A stretch of DNA of 64,000 nt from Polytrichum commune (GCA_950295325.1 OX485805.1:36689501-36753500); one strand, 5' to 3'. Positions 1 through 11,743 are shown, numbered from the stretch's first letter. A program made the numbers and translations. The notes: generated by a model not told the origin, from the sequence alone.

Positions 1-506
1 GTCATTTCTGTAAATATTTTAATTAGTAATTGCTGTAATTACTTTAATTAGTATTTTATGTAATTAGTAATTATTGTAATTACTTTAATTACTTTAATGA
101 GTAAGTACAATAATTAGAGTAATTGCTAATTAGTAATTAAAGATACTATAAATAGAACAAACTTACAATCATTCACACTTTACTATAATTGTAAATTTAA
201 GTAATTAAAATAATTAAATATTGCAAATTAATAAAACTATTTAATTATTGTAAATTATAGGAATCATAGGAATTGATTACTTTAACATAATTAGTGTTAT
301 TTTAAAATTAAAATAAAATAATTAAAATTCCTCTACTGAAATCAACAGATAAATGATCTTCCTCTGTTGAAATCAACAGATAAATGTTCCCTCTGTTGAT
401 TTGTGTCGCACAATGGATCCATTTCAACATTGTTTTTCCCAAATCTGTTGAAATCAACATAAATTAGTTGATTTTATGTTGATTCGGACTGCGATTTCTT
501 GTAGTG
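1..506 (-). mobile_element. Terminal part of a CACTA-type DNA transposon, outer end at 506
   Basis: The stretch ends in ATTTCTTGTAGTG at 494-506, the reverse complement of the plant CACTA terminus CACTACAAGAAAT. Inside it, between about 325 and 480, the short motif CTGTTGAAATCAACA or close variants recurs in both orientations, as expected of CACTA subterminal transposase-binding repeats. Positions 1-325 are AT-rich with many TAATTA/AATTACT motifs and no coding signal. The other end lies outside the window, so family and size are unknown. The call rests on the terminus and the subterminal repeats only. Confidence 0.6.
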
Positions 507-543
507 CGCGCGGGAGGGTTGTTATATGGGTTTAAATTAGAAA

Positions 544-696
544 ACCCTATGTAGTGAACCATGTGCCTTTTGACTCACTGTAGTCTATAGTTATACCCTA
601 TGTGCTGAACCATGTGCCTTTTGACTCATTGTAGTCTATATTTATACCCTATGTGCTGAACCATGTGCCTTTTGACTCACTGTAGTCTATATTTAA
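544..696 (+). repeat. Three tandem copies of a 51 bp unit
   Basis: Units start at 544, 595 and 646, each beginning ACCCTATGTG or ACCCTATGTAG and carrying CCATGTGCCTTTTGACTCA and TGTAGTCTATA. Related GACTATGT..AGTC motifs recur at 14330-14510, next to the other end of the SET/TNP2 element, so I read this array as subterminal repeats of that element. No terminal CACTA motif was found near 507-543, so its left border is unresolved. Confidence 0.6.
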
Positions 697-874
697 ATGT
701 CAAGACTAAATAGTTGACTATGTAGTACCCTAAACCATATTTATAAGCCATTTAGAGGATCTCAGGCTATGTGATATATTTAAGTGCAACTTCTTGCTTT
801 GGAAAGACACTATCAGGTATGGGAGAGCATTTTATTTGTATTTATTACTAAATCATGTCTATGCAGATTTGGCA

Positions 875-1484
875 ATGGACGGTCCAACTGAGGAGGCGCT
901 TTGGGCCAGAGAAGAATTGCAAGCGGATCGTCTAAAGTTGCACGAATACCGTTGTTCATGCAACAAATGCCATGGTTCCCGAGTGCTCAATCGAAGCACA
1001 ATATGGGTACATTTACGAAAATACAGGCGTGACACATTCTTCACGCAATCAATCCTAGTAAGTTCTCCTATCATAATTACATGTTCAATGCATCCTACTC
1101 GGTGCAACATCTTGTGAATAACATGGAAATCAGAGGGTGATGTATTTGTTTTTATCTATGTTGTAGGATAAACATCGTGTGCAGGTGAAAAAACAAATGA
1201 GTTTGGCATTGAAGGCTTTCCTGGCAGAACCTCCCAAGCAAGAAGCTACAACTCCTTATGTACCTAAGGCCATAATGCAATTGGTCACATTTGATATGGG
1301 GAGGGACTATGGCCAATGGCCTAATTTACCAATCCCACGGATGACCCCTTTCACATGGTGGAACCGTCGATGGGAAATTAGAGTTTCCACATTTCCATAC
1401 ATGGGTTGGGGTTTGTTCACACTTCAAAATTTGAGACCAGAAGAAGAACTAATTCCATTTACAGGGCCTTACTACACGGTTAAC
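875..1484 (+). CDS. CACTA transposase gene, 5' part: zinc-finger exon plus start of SET domain (interrupted)
   Basis: Two exons are inferred. Exon 1 starts at ATG 875 (an AG acceptor, ATGCAG, ends at 866, so a 5' UTR intron is possible) and runs to 1057. It contains the motif RCSCNKCHG followed by TIWVHLRKYRRD, which resembles the CPC..C....V..HL start of plant CACTA transposases. A GTAAGT donor at 1058 and TTGTAG acceptor ending at 1166 define a phase-0 intron of 109 bp. Exon 2 (1167-1484) encodes a basic lead-in (VKKQMSLALKAF) and the start of a SET domain: GWGLFTLQNLRPEEELIPF corresponds to the G.Gl.a...I..Ge.i..y.G motif. The frame is cut after Val-Asn at 1484 by an LTR retrotransposon and resumes at 11749 in the same phase. 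The product would be a chromatin-type lysine methyltransferase module inside a transposase; activity is unknown. The insertion breaks the gene. Confidence 0.6.
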
Positions 1485-4323
1485 TGTGGTACTTTTGGGC
1501 CACCCCCTTTCGAGGGAGCCTAAAAGTATCACACAAGCCCTTCGGTGAAGGTGGCCTGCATTTGCAGGCGCCCAAGCCGAACCCGGATGATAGGTGTATA
1601 ACGTGAGTAGTTAGATTTTTAAGGGAGATTAAATATGCGTCGTAGTACCTCCGGAGGTTAGGCCTTAGTTTTTTACTAGTGTGGCTTTAAACTCCACTAA
1701 CCAATTTCATATCTAGTTCTAACCTTAACGTACAACCTATTCTACGCGCAGACGCACCAGCCTTGAAACCAAGGCAATCCTAATTTGTGAATTGGGATGG
1801 TTCTGATACACCCAACCGGGTGTGACTCATACCACCCTAACTCAACGAACGGAATAACGACAATTTGATGGACCATTCAATTCTTCCTATTTCTTTATTT
1901 AGTTCTATTTAGTTTTCTAAGCGGGGGAACTTGGCCTAAGTCCCACCCTTCACACAATTCCTTCTTAATTACTTACTTTTGTTTGCACGTCCTAACTTAC
2001 TACATTAACATATTAGGCATCACCCCTTACCTCGGGTCTCTTGCCAACAAGGGTTTACGATTTATTTTGTATGTTTTGATTGTTAAATGTGTTTACACTG
2101 GATAGACCACGAAATGCAACTCAATGGGACCAGGGTGACGGGCGACCTGTAGGTTCAACCTGTTGCGCAATCTTCATAAATTGGGGCCATTACTCCCAAT
2201 CTATGGGGCCAACAATATAATAGTGGATTCGCGGGTCATTAACCCCACCTTTCCACCAACAACATTCAGAGTGGTCGTGTCGGTGATTAATCCGACTTAC
2301 CACACACGAAACTTGCTAATAAATGAAGCTACTACCACAAAACATACCAAGGGCCCCGAAAACAATGGAATTGGGTACTCCCTTGGCGGTCAAGTGGTCA
2401 AGCCACTTGACCTTACGAGATAGGTGAGTGGGTTTAGATATGCGTACCTTAGCCGTGCTCCCTCCAATCCTAAATGGAAGGCTTAAGGTTAGTTAATTTA
2501 CCTCAATTTTCCTCGGTTGATTTGGGCTTGATGTAGGCCGAGCCGCTACCTCCTTCCTTGCTCCACTTTCCGAGCGTCGACCTTGCCTCCTTCTTTGTAA
2601 CTAGTTTGGTAGTAAGCGTACCTTAGTTAACAATTAAAATATAAAGTGTTATTCTGCCCTGTAATTTAATCCTAAGCATAATTTTTATACTTAGTGCACC
2701 AAATTATCTTTCCAATGATCTAAAAATCACTCTAATTGGATAAGAAATGCAAAAGTTATGAGGGTTGGAAGTGTGAGGTCGATTCAACCGACCCTTCCAA
2801 CCCACCTATCTACCTTCTAACTTCAAGAATTCATAGCACATTCCTTACTACTTGGATCTAGGCTTTCCTTATACCATTGGAAAGCTATGAACAAGCTCTA
2901 ACTAGAAAAAATTATGACATCAGCAGGTTAAGCTAATAGAAATTCAGCGGACTCCTTGTAACACAGCAGTCAATCAAGAAGGCTTAAACTATGTATCTCG
3001 CCTTCAACAATTCATATCTAATTCAAATCTTAGTCAAATCAAACGTTCTATATGACCCTGGAGAGATATTAAAAAGATGTATTTGATAAAAATATGTGAT
3101 TAGAAAGGTAAGCCGAAGTGAACCCAGCAGGTCCTCTGTAATGCAGCAGTCAACCAAAAGTTCTCAAACTATGTGTCCCATCTTGCACAATTCATATCTA
3201 ATTCAAATCATGCTCAAATCAAATGTTCTAAGCCATTTTGGAAAGCTACACAAAAGTTCTACTTGGGAAAAATATAATTTCTTGGAATTAAAATTCCTAT
3301 TGGGCTCGCAGGTCTGATCCAGCAGCCGCTACCCACAAGACCACCCAGTTTTTCTACTCCATCTTTGAAAATCCATAACTAATTGTCATCTCAACCAAAT
3401 CACAAATGGGAAACGGCTATGGATAGCTATATGAAATCTCTCTAAGAGAAAAATGATAAGTATCTTGTTCTAGCTTTTGAACTAAGCCTTCAGGGCATTG
3501 GCAGATGAGGTCTATAATGCCTCTACTCAAAACTCTACCATCCAACCTACCTCTACAAAAGAAGGAATAATTTTGTTGGTGTGTTAATAAACACACAACC
3601 TAACTAGGAGAGAGAGAGTAGAGAAGGTTCTCAAGCCTTTCTTTTAGACCATTGAGAATACATGCTAAAGGATTTTTTCCTAACTACATTGAAGCAGGGC
3701 TTCGCCCAAAAACTAGAGAAAGAGAGAGAGCTACAAGGTGGAAGGAGGGGTTTTTAAACCCTCTCACAAAAGGGTTGGACCCCTCCTCCACCGGATCCAT
3801 TTTTCAAACCCTTTCCCGAAATTTTGGCTCGGGGGTTTTCCCGGTTGAGGTTGCCACCCTCTCGCCGAGGTGGCTCCGACAAAAAACCTTTAGAAATCTT
3901 TCTAATTTTTCCGCCATCGAGTTGGCAAGGGGGCAAGTGGGCAAGTATCCCCCTTGCTCTCTTTCTTTTTTGTCTTCAAAATTCTTCACGCCGATTTTAT
4001 CTTCTTACGTAAAACACCTCCAATAGTCTTGTGTGCCTCACACTAACTAATAAACTAACACTTGCTTAGCTAGCATCTACTAACATTTGCTTAATAACTA
4101 GCATCTACTAATATTTGCTTAGCTAGTTGTTTTTACTAGCTAGCACATTTTTTCTACTTTGCTATCTTCTAGCACTACTTAGTTTCATTTCGACCTTCCT
4201 TCTTCTAGGCTAAATGCTAAATGAACTAATTTTTCCTAAATTCCCTATCAATTCTAACTTTTAATGCTAACATTCTAACTAAAAGTGATCCCGCAGAGTG
4301 GTGGACCACTCAAAGGGTTCACA
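1485..4323 (-). repeat. LTR of the gypsy element, left copy (3' LTR in element sense)
   Basis: 2839 bp, matching 8904-11743 base for base as far as I could read, except for a one-base indel near 2905. Short frames inside (for example 2163-2423 and 3652-4026) recur identically in the other LTR and have no recognisable product. The 12-mer GCAGACGCACCA at 1749-1760 repeats the core of the primer binding site. Confidence 0.95.
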
Positions 4324-4859
4324 TATGTCGGCCATCAGGGGAGCTGCTCGTTCGAGCGCTACGAACACCAGCTCTTGCTCGCACGCCAATCCTGGGTACA
4401 CGGTCACCTGCATGCACACCACCACTTACACATATATTTTTTGTTTTATTTTTGTTTTTTCTTATCATTACTTGCATCTTATCCTTTCAAAGATGTGAAG
4501 AGGAGAGAGAAAAGAAGAAGATAGTACTATACTAAAGCCAAAAAACACTTCAAAGCCGCCACACTCCCCCACCGGACTGGGTTTGTGTCTATCTAGGACA
4601 CCCCCTCCGCCTTGCGGGAGCAACTTGGAGCTATAGAAGAAAAAACATTCAACCCGCTTCCTTCCTCTTCGGAGAGATTTCGGACTACAAGAGCAATTCC
4701 CAGGCGCTGAAGAAAGAAGGTCCCCCTACTGGTTTCCTTCAAACAATGACCACGGAGGGCCGACCTCTAACCTAGCACCTATTGCAGGAATTGGAAACCC
4801 TCCGCCTTTGCTTTGGGTCTAAAGGTATCACATCGCATTTAATCCGCTAGTTGCACCTG
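4324..4859 (-). other. Element 3' untranslated interior
   Basis: Region between the stop of the gag-protease frame and the downstream LTR. It includes a purine tract at about 4490-4520 on the plus strand, which in element sense is pyrimidine-rich and so is not a polypurine tract. No gene is seen. Confidence 0.6.
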
Positions 4860-7800
4860 TCACACATTATACAACTTACACCGACCCCCGTTAGTTCGCG
4901 TAGGGAAATATGTGCCATCAAGTGTAGCCAATTGAACCGAATTATTGTCATACACATTCGTGACCCAAAAAGGGCCCAACCACAAGGCGTGAGACTTACC
5001 TGGGAACTCCAGTTTCCTCGCATCTTGGAGCATTACCGACGTCCCGGGTTGCAAAGTTCTTACCTTGTGTCGTTTGTTGAAGACGGCCTTGCGCCTCCGT
5101 TTCATCGCCTCGAGATGTTGCACACTAGCTCGTCGTCGCTCGCTAAGACTCTCTAACATTAGCAACCTATCTGATAGTGACTCGGCTACCGTAAGTCGTG
5201 AATCAACTGCAATTCGCAAAGAGGGGATCTCCAACTCGATTGGGAGCACTGCTTCAATCCCGTATACAAGGGCAAACGGCATTTGGTTGGTTGGACCTTT
5301 ATACCAATCGTTTGGCACCGAAGGATATGACGCGAAATCATAGCCTACCTGAATTCCAGTAGAGGTGTTCTTGAAATGCAAGGATGGAACAATATCTTCT
5401 TCGAGCACGAGGTCTTCTAGGCCTATAGGTTGCGTGCCATCAATCTCAAAGGAATAAATTGACTCAAGCGGTAGGTCATCGGCTATGAGTGCGAATCTGG
5501 TGTGTCCACTTGACGTGTCCTCGGTGGCGGTGATCGCATATACCTGGGTGTGGTTGGGAATTTCTTCCGGGTTGAGTTCCATCCATGCTGTGAACTCACC
5601 TGTGTCCTCCCAGCCATAGAGGCCAGGACCCATGTCCTTTACTGGGCCTAGATGGGTCTTAGTGCCCAATGTTTGGTTGGCTAAGTCTACCGAAACTATG
5701 TTGGGTTCTGGCTTCGACTTGGGTAGGTCGGATTCCGTGAATTCTGTCGAAGGCTTACGGAGTGCAATTCTTGTCGTTGTTCTGTTGTGAGGGGGCCCAA
5801 ATGTTATTTGGGAGGTACCCGTAGACCACTCGGTTGTGGCATTTGCTCTCCGAAGCCAGTCTCTACCTAAAAGTATCGGATAACTTTTGGATGTTACAGG
5901 GAGCCTCAAAACTTGAAACGTGATCGTATAGACTTCTCCCCCGACTTTCATCAAGCAATCCTTTACTTGTCCAAGGGGGGTGACTTGTCTTTGGTCCGCG
6001 ACATTGATAACAAAGGGTGAAGGGCCAGTGAGCTCGAGGCCAAGTTTTTCCAACGTTGAGAGTGGCATAATATTGATCCCACTACCCCCATCAACCAGGG
6101 TGTGCGGGATTATTTTGTCCATAATTTCAACCTCCACCTCGATTGGTCCTTCGTCCCCTAAGGGGGTTCTTCGGACCTCAACTGCCATCGTTGGGATTTT
6201 AGCCTTCCTAACTTGGGTGGCTCCTTCCTTGAATTCCTTTCTTAAGGCGGGAGCTACTTGAATTAGTTGTGCCAAAGAAATGTTGGCTTGTAGGCTACAA
6301 AGGTCTGACCAAAGGTCGTATTCCTCGGCCGGGTTAAAGGCGCGACTAGGCCGGGGTTTCGGTGGGAAGTTAACGGGCAGGCCATTGCCCCATGTGTCTC
6401 TTCTATCCACAAATCGGAAGAGGTCTTCCTCTTCCTCCAATAATGGCTCTTCTACCGGTTCGTCATCAGGGTTAGGCTCTAGGGAAGTTGTGGGAACCTT
6501 AGCCTTAAGGGCTGCGTTCTGCAAGAACTCTGGAAGTTCTGCGAATTTTGGTGACTTTTCAGACTCATTCGACTTCTCGGAACCTTCACCCATCACGGTT
6601 TGTGCCCTCTTCTGAGCCCTAGTGACCACTGCCACGTCTATTTTCTGCTTTAGTTTTTTAGGGGGAACCAGGATAGCCCGTAAAGAAGAATCGGCTAGCT
6701 CGTGAGAGATGAAGTTGCTCTGACTATCATTTGGGATAGGAAGGAATGGAGCTGAACAACTTGTGCTCGCCCTATTGTTATCAATGAACCTCGCGTCTTG
6801 GGTTTGTGCATGACCAAGGTTAAGGGGACCTTGGGATGTTGGAGGCCCATTCATGTTTTGCGCCCATTGTTGGTTAGTATCCTGTCCACTCCCCATAAGA
6901 TGTTGAGGAGGGTTGTCGGTATACTGACCGTTAAGACCATAAGCCTGACCTTGGTTCATTTGGTACCCATAGAATGGGTTGCCTTCATTAGGGGAGTTAT
7001 TGAAGGTATTACCTTGTTGTGCAACTTGGGGTCCATTGTTGAACCTATTCGGTTGGTTCCGGCCCATCTGAGGGACATACTGTTGGCTTACCATTCCTAC
7101 CAAGTTCGAGTCGGCTTGCCTACCACCGGCTGGGGGGTTTTGAGGGTACAAATTTTGTGGACCTTGATAGTTGTTCCCCCTATTACCTTGGTTTTGGTGG
7201 TTGGGTGGACCGTAGTTTTGTTGGCCATTGCTTTGTGGGTTACCTTGGTGATAATTAACCGACATTCCTCCTTGGTTCTGTTGATTCCTATCATAGAAGA
7301 ATGCCGGAAGTTGTTGATTCAGCTGAGAGTAATGGGAGGGTCGCTCCGCGAGAATCCTACGACAATTATCGACCGGGTGATTACCCCCACAATGGTTGCA
7401 GACCACCCCCGTCTCGATCCAACACTTACCTGGCCCCAAAATGTGAACCTTGCCGCAAGTGGGACAAACTCCTTTACCGTTGTTCCGGGCTTGAGTCTGG
7501 GAGTGGCCTTGTTGTGGACGGGGGGGTGGGGCTACTAGGTTACCTGTGAACCTAGGCTCCGTGCAAAATTGATTACTGTGGCCAGGTTTGTTGCAATTAC
7601 GACACCAAATGTTGGTGCCATAATTACCTGCCTCCGAGGCCGGCGGAACTGGTTGTGCTAAGGGCCTAGACGTGATTGCCATTGTTAGCTGCTCTGTGAG
7701 GGTCTTGAGCGACTGCATGACATCGCTCCTCAACTCGTCGTTGGCCTTCTTAACTCTAAGTTCTAGCTCCTCGATCGTGGTGTGGCTCGGAGGGCTAGGG

Positions 7801-8765
7801 AGTGCTAAGAGCTCAGGGGGTGGCCTCGTAGCCAAAGGAACCGGGGCCGCTCGGTGGACTGCGTATGCATCCGGTCGGGATGGCTCCAGCTGAGGAGGCT
7901 TACTCTGCTCGGGAGGAATGTAGGTTGTGGGTAGGAAGGCTGGCACAGGTGCAATAGTGCAATTCCACATCCGCTCATTTTGTTTGTCTACACCTTCGAT
8001 CCTCCTAGCCTCGGCTTTAGCTTCTTCCAAATCCTGAGGGTTGGAGTTAAGAATTTCTCGGATTGTACCTTGTTTGTTGAACCCTTGTATGAAGTAGAAT
8101 TTAATCGTGTCATTTGTGAGAAGGGTTCCTACATAACGAGTTACCACCGTCTCGAACCGTCGGATGTATGATGTAATACCCTCGGATGGGCCTTGCCGCA
8201 TGTTCGTTAACGCCACGAGTGCGCTTTGTTGGCCCATTTCCGGTCTAAATTGTCTAAGGAATGCCGTCTGCAATGCTCGCCAGTCCCTAAATGTCCCCTC
8301 ATCGTGGGATCGGTACCACTCATACGCTATACCCTCTAGCGTAGTAGAAAACCAAACGAGTTTGTACGTGTCTTCGGCTATCACGTTGGCCAACATTACC
8401 TCAATATATCGTTCAATGTGGGTTGAAGGATCCTCATGCGGGAGGCCACCGAACTTCGGAAAATAACTCGGCATTGCCCTTGGCGCTAATGCTTGTGGCA
8501 TTACAATGGAAGGCCCCCTAGGAGCCATCATTGCATCCAAAGGATTCGCCATGAGTTGGGGTCGTACCACCCTAACCGGACTTTGTGGGGTGGGGGATTT
8601 CTCCCTCTCGCGCTCGGACTCTGGACCTAGACCTTGATTTTTATTTTCCTTAGTCTTTTCGGGTTTTGGTGGTTCGTTCTTCGACCTCTTACCTGGTGTT
8701 GCCTCCGATGCAGATGCGGTTGTTGTTGTTGGGATGTCGTACGATCGTCCCCTAGTACTAACCAT
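4860..8765 (-). CDS. Gag-protease polyprotein fused to an integrase C-terminal remnant
   Basis: One open frame of about 1301 codons from ATG 8765 (MVSTRGRSYD) to TGA 4860. The frame is open further upstream to a TTG at 8900, but that overlaps the primer binding site. Domains in order: a Retrotrans_gag capsid domain (FGGLPHEDPSTHIERYI to about EEAKAEARRIEG); a CCHC knuckle CRNCNKPGHSNQFC and a second Cys/His motif CNHCGGNHPVDNC; a Gln/Asn-rich linker; and an aspartic protease with active-site LVDGGSGINIM and later ILLGRDWL. Where RT, RNase H and integrase core should follow, the frame instead goes straight to the integrase tail beginning MPFALVYGIEAVLPIELE (near 5285) and ending at 4860. The deletion kept the frame open, so a Gag-Pro-tail protein could still be made. 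The protein could build particles but cannot copy or integrate its own RNA. Confidence 0.9.
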   Translation of the reverse strand: MVSTRGRSYDIPTTTTASASEATPGKRSKNEPPKPEKTKENKNQGLGPESEREREKSPTPQSPVRVVRPQLMANPLDAMMAPRGPSIVMPQALAPRAMPSYFPKFGGLPHEDPSTHIERYIEVMLANVIAEDTYKLVWFSTTLEGIAYEWYRSHDEGTFRDWRALQTAFLRQFRPEMGQQSALVALTNMRQGPSEGITSYIRRFETVVTRYVGTLLTNDTIKFYFIQGFNKQGTIREILNSNPQDLEEAKAEARRIEGVDKQNERMWNCTIAPVPAFLPTTYIPPEQSKPPQLEPSRPDAYAVHRAAPVPLATRPPPELLALPSPPSHTTIEELELRVKKANDELRSDVMQSLKTLTEQLTMAITSRPLAQPVPPASEAGNYGTNIWCRNCNKPGHSNQFCTEPRFTGNLVAPPPRPQQGHSQTQARNNGKGVCPTCGKVHILGPGKCWIETGVVCNHCGGNHPVDNCRRILAERPSHYSQLNQQLPAFFYDRNQQNQGGMSVNYHQGNPQSNGQQNYGPPNHQNQGNRGNNYQGPQNLYPQNPPAGGRQADSNLVGMVSQQYVPQMGRNQPNRFNNGPQVAQQGNTFNNSPNEGNPFYGYQMNQGQAYGLNGQYTDNPPQHLMGSGQDTNQQWAQNMNGPPTSQGPLNLGHAQTQDARFIDNNRASTSCSAPFLPIPNDSQSNFISHELADSSLRAILVPPKKLKQKIDVAVVTRAQKRAQTVMGEGSEKSNESEKSPKFAELPEFLQNAALKAKVPTTSLEPNPDDEPVEEPLLEEEEDLFRFVDRRDTWGNGLPVNFPPKPRPSRAFNPAEEYDLWSDLCSLQANISLAQLIQVAPALRKEFKEGATQVRKAKIPTMAVEVRRTPLGDEGPIEVEVEIMDKIIPHTLVDGGSGINIMPLSTLEKLGLELTGPSPFVINVADQRQVTPLGQVKDCLMKVGGEVYTITFQVLRLPVTSKSYPILLGRDWLRRANATTEWSTGTSQITFGPPHNRTTTRIALRKPSTEFTESDLPKSKPEPNIVSVDLANQTLGTKTHLGPVKDMGPGLYGWEDTGEFTAWMELNPEEIPNHTQVYAITATEDTSSGHTRFALIADDLPLESIYSFEIDGTQPIGLEDLVLEEDIVPSLHFKNTSTGIQVGYDFASYPSVPNDWYKGPTNQMPFALVYGIEAVLPIELEIPSLRIAVDSRLTVAESLSDRLLMLESLSERRRASVQHLEAMKRRRKAVFNKRHKVRTLQPGTSVMLQDARKLEFPGKSHALWLGPFWVTNVYDNNSVQLATLDGTYFPTRTNGGRCKLYNV

Positions 8766-8880
8766 AGCACATGTGGCCCATGACGTATGACTAACTTCTA
8801 TTGGACTAAACTCTTCTTCTCTTAGTCTAAACGTATAAGTATTCAAAGAAATATTATCCGAGCATGGCAGGGGCATCCAC

Positions 8881-8899
8881 CCTCCCGGCAGACGCACCA
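8881..8899 (-). promoter_or_regulatory. tRNA primer binding site
   Basis: In element sense the upstream LTR ends ...GTACCACA, followed by the spacer TAAT and then TGGTGCGTCTGCCGGGAG. TGGTGC complements a tRNA 3' end GCACCA, and the match reads on into what looks like a tRNA acceptor/T-arm. I cannot name the tRNA with confidence. This site fixes the element's orientation as minus. Confidence 0.7.
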
Positions 8900-8903
8900 A
8901 TTA

Positions 8904-11743
8904 TGTGGTACTTTTGGGCCACCCCCTTTCGAGGGAGCCTAAAAGTATCACACAAGCCCTTCGGTGAAGGTGGCCTGCATTTGCAGGCGCCCAAGCCGAA
9001 CCCGGATGATAGGTGTATAACGTGAGTAGTTAGATTTTTAAGGGAGATTAAATATGCGTCGTAGTACCTCCGGAGGTTAGGCCTTAGTTTTTTACTAGTG
9101 TGGCTTTAAACTCCACTAACCAATTTCATATCTAGTTCTAACCTTAACGTACAACCTATTCTACGCGCAGACGCACCAGCCTTGAAACCAAGGCAATCCT
9201 AATTTGTGAATTGGGATGGTTCTGATACACCCAACCGGGTGTGACTCATACCACCCTAACTCAACGAACGGAATAACGACAATTTGATGGACCATTCAAT
9301 TCTTCCTATTTCTTTATTTAGTTCTATTTAGTTTTCTAAGCGGGGGAACTTGGCCTAAGTCCCACCCTTCACACAATTCCTTCTTAATTACTTACTTTTG
9401 TTTGCACGTCCTAACTTACTACATTAACATATTAGGCATCACCCCTTACCTCGGGTCTCTTGCCAACAAGGGTTTACGATTTATTTTGTATGTTTTGATT
9501 GTTAAATGTGTTTACACTGGATAGACCACGAAATGCAACTCAATGGGACCAGGGTGACGGGCGACCTGTAGGTTCAACCTGTTGCGCAATCTTCATAAAT
9601 TGGGGCCATTACTCCCAATCTATGGGGCCAACAATATAATAGTGGATTCGCGGGTCATTAACCCCACCTTTCCACCAACAACATTCAGAGTGGTCGTGTC
9701 GGTGATTAATCCGACTTACCACACACGAAACTTGCTAATAAATGAAGCTACTACCACAAAACATACCAAGGGCCCCGAAAACAATGGAATTGGGTACTCC
9801 CTTGGCGGTCAAGTGGTCAAGCCACTTGACCTTACGAGATAGGTGAGTGGGTTTAGATATGCGTACCTTAGCCGTGCTCCCTCCAATCCTAAATGGAAGG
9901 CTTAAGGTTAGTTAATTTACCTCAATTTTCCTCGGTTGATTTGGGCTTGATGTAGGCCGAGCCGCTACCTCCTTCCTTGCTCCACTTTCCGAGCGTCGAC
10001 CTTGCCTCCTTCTTTGTAACTAGTTTGGTAGTAAGCGTACCTTAGTTAACAATTAAAATATAAAGTGTTATTCTGCCCTGTAATTTAATCCTAAGCATAA
10101 TTTTTATACTTAGTGCACCAAATTATCTTTCCAATGATCTAAAAATCACTCTAATTGGATAAGAAATGCAAAAGTTATGAGGGTTGGAAGTGTGAGGTCG
10201 ATTCAACCGACCCTTCCAACCCACCTATCTACCTTCTAACTTCAAGAATTCATAGCACATTCCTTACTACTTGGATCTAGGCTTTCCTTATACCATTGGA
10301 AAGCTATGAACAAGCTCTAACTAGGAAAAAATTATGACATCAGCAGGTTAAGCTAATAGAAATTCAGCGGACTCCTTGTAACACAGCAGTCAATCAAGAA
10401 GGCTTAAACTATGTATCTCGCCTTCAACAATTCATATCTAATTCAAATCTTAGTCAAATCAAACGTTCTATATGACCCTGGAGAGATATTAAAAAGATGT
10501 ATTTGATAAAAATATGTGATTAGAAAGGTAAGCCGAAGTGAACCCAGCAGGTCCTCTGTAATGCAGCAGTCAACCAAAAGTTCTCAAACTATGTGTCCCA
10601 TCTTGCACAATTCATATCTAATTCAAATCATGCTCAAATCAAATGTTCTAAGCCATTTTGGAAAGCTACACAAAAGTTCTACTTGGGAAAAATATAATTT
10701 CTTGGAATTAAAATTCCTATTGGGCTCGCAGGTCTGATCCAGCAGCCGCTACCCACAAGACCACCCAGTTTTTCTACTCCATCTTTGAAAATCCATAACT
10801 AATTGTCATCTCAACCAAATCACAAATGGGAAACGGCTATGGATAGCTATATGAAATCTCTCTAAGAGAAAAATGATAAGTATCTTGTTCTAGCTTTTGA
10901 ACTAAGCCTTCAGGGCATTGGCAGATGAGGTCTATAATGCCTCTACTCAAAACTCTACCATCCAACCTACCTCTACAAAAGAAGGAATAATTTTGTTGGT
11001 GTGTTAATAAACACACAACCTAACTAGGAGAGAGAGAGTAGAGAAGGTTCTCAAGCCTTTCTTTTAGACCATTGAGAATACATGCTAAAGGATTTTTTCC
11101 TAACTACATTGAAGCAGGGCTTCGCCCAAAAACTAGAGAAAGAGAGAGAGCTACAAGGTGGAAGGAGGGGTTTTTAAACCCTCTCACAAAAGGGTTGGAC
11201 CCCTCCTCCACCGGATCCATTTTTCAAACCCTTTCCCGAAATTTTGGCTCGGGGGTTTTCCCGGTTGAGGTTGCCACCCTCTCGCCGAGGTGGCTCCGAC
11301 AAAAAACCTTTAGAAATCTTTCTAATTTTTCCGCCATCGAGTTGGCAAGGGGGCAAGTGGGCAAGTATCCCCCTTGCTCTCTTTCTTTTTTGTCTTCAAA
11401 ATTCTTCACGCCGATTTTATCTTCTTACGTAAAACACCTCCAATAGTCTTGTGTGCCTCACACTAACTAATAAACTAACACTTGCTTAGCTAGCATCTAC
11501 TAACATTTGCTTAATAACTAGCATCTACTAATATTTGCTTAGCTAGTTGTTTTTACTAGCTAGCACATTTTTTCTACTTTGCTATCTTCTAGCACTACTT
11601 AGTTTCATTTCGACCTTCCTTCTTCTAGGCTAAATGCTAAATGAACTAATTTTTCCTAAATTCCCTATCAATTCTAACTTTTAATGCTAACATTCTAACT
11701 AAAAGTGATCCCGCAGAGTGGTGGACCACTCAAAGGGTTCACA
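8904..11743 (-). repeat. LTR of the gypsy element, right copy (5' LTR in element sense)
   Basis: 2840 bp, the partner of 1485-4323 with one extra base near 10325. Flanked on its right by TTAAC (11744-11748), the second copy of the target duplication. Confidence 0.95.

Larger units (their letters stand above)
1485..11743 (-). mobile_element. Recently inserted, non-autonomous Ty3/gypsy LTR retrotransposon
   Basis: Two directly repeated LTRs (1485-4323 and 8904-11743) flank a 4.6 kb interior. On the plus strand both begin TGTGGTAC and end TTCACA, so both ends fit TG...CA. Target duplication TTAAC is present at 1480-1484 and 11744-11748. The element reads on the minus strand: the primer binding site abuts the right-hand LTR and the gag frame runs leftward. 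I found one difference between the LTRs (a one-base indel near 2905/10325), so the insertion is very young. RT, RNase H and the integrase core are missing, so it must have moved with help in trans. I saw no convincing polypurine tract next to the left LTR (its downstream end). Confidence 0.95.

Noticed and set aside
1179-1523. Residues after 1484 (CGTFGPPPFEGA) as the C-terminus of the SET protein
   Set aside because: They are encoded by the LTR; the true continuation is at 11749 beyond the insertion.
3652-4026. 124-codon frame in the LTR, repeated at 11072-11446
   Set aside because: Lies in LTR sequence, is overlapped by frames on both strands and has no recognisable domain; repetition only reflects LTR identity.
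6798-7538. 246-codon plus-strand frame inside the gypsy element
   Set aside because: Antisense to the Gln/Asn-rich gag linker; composition explains it and no motif is seen.
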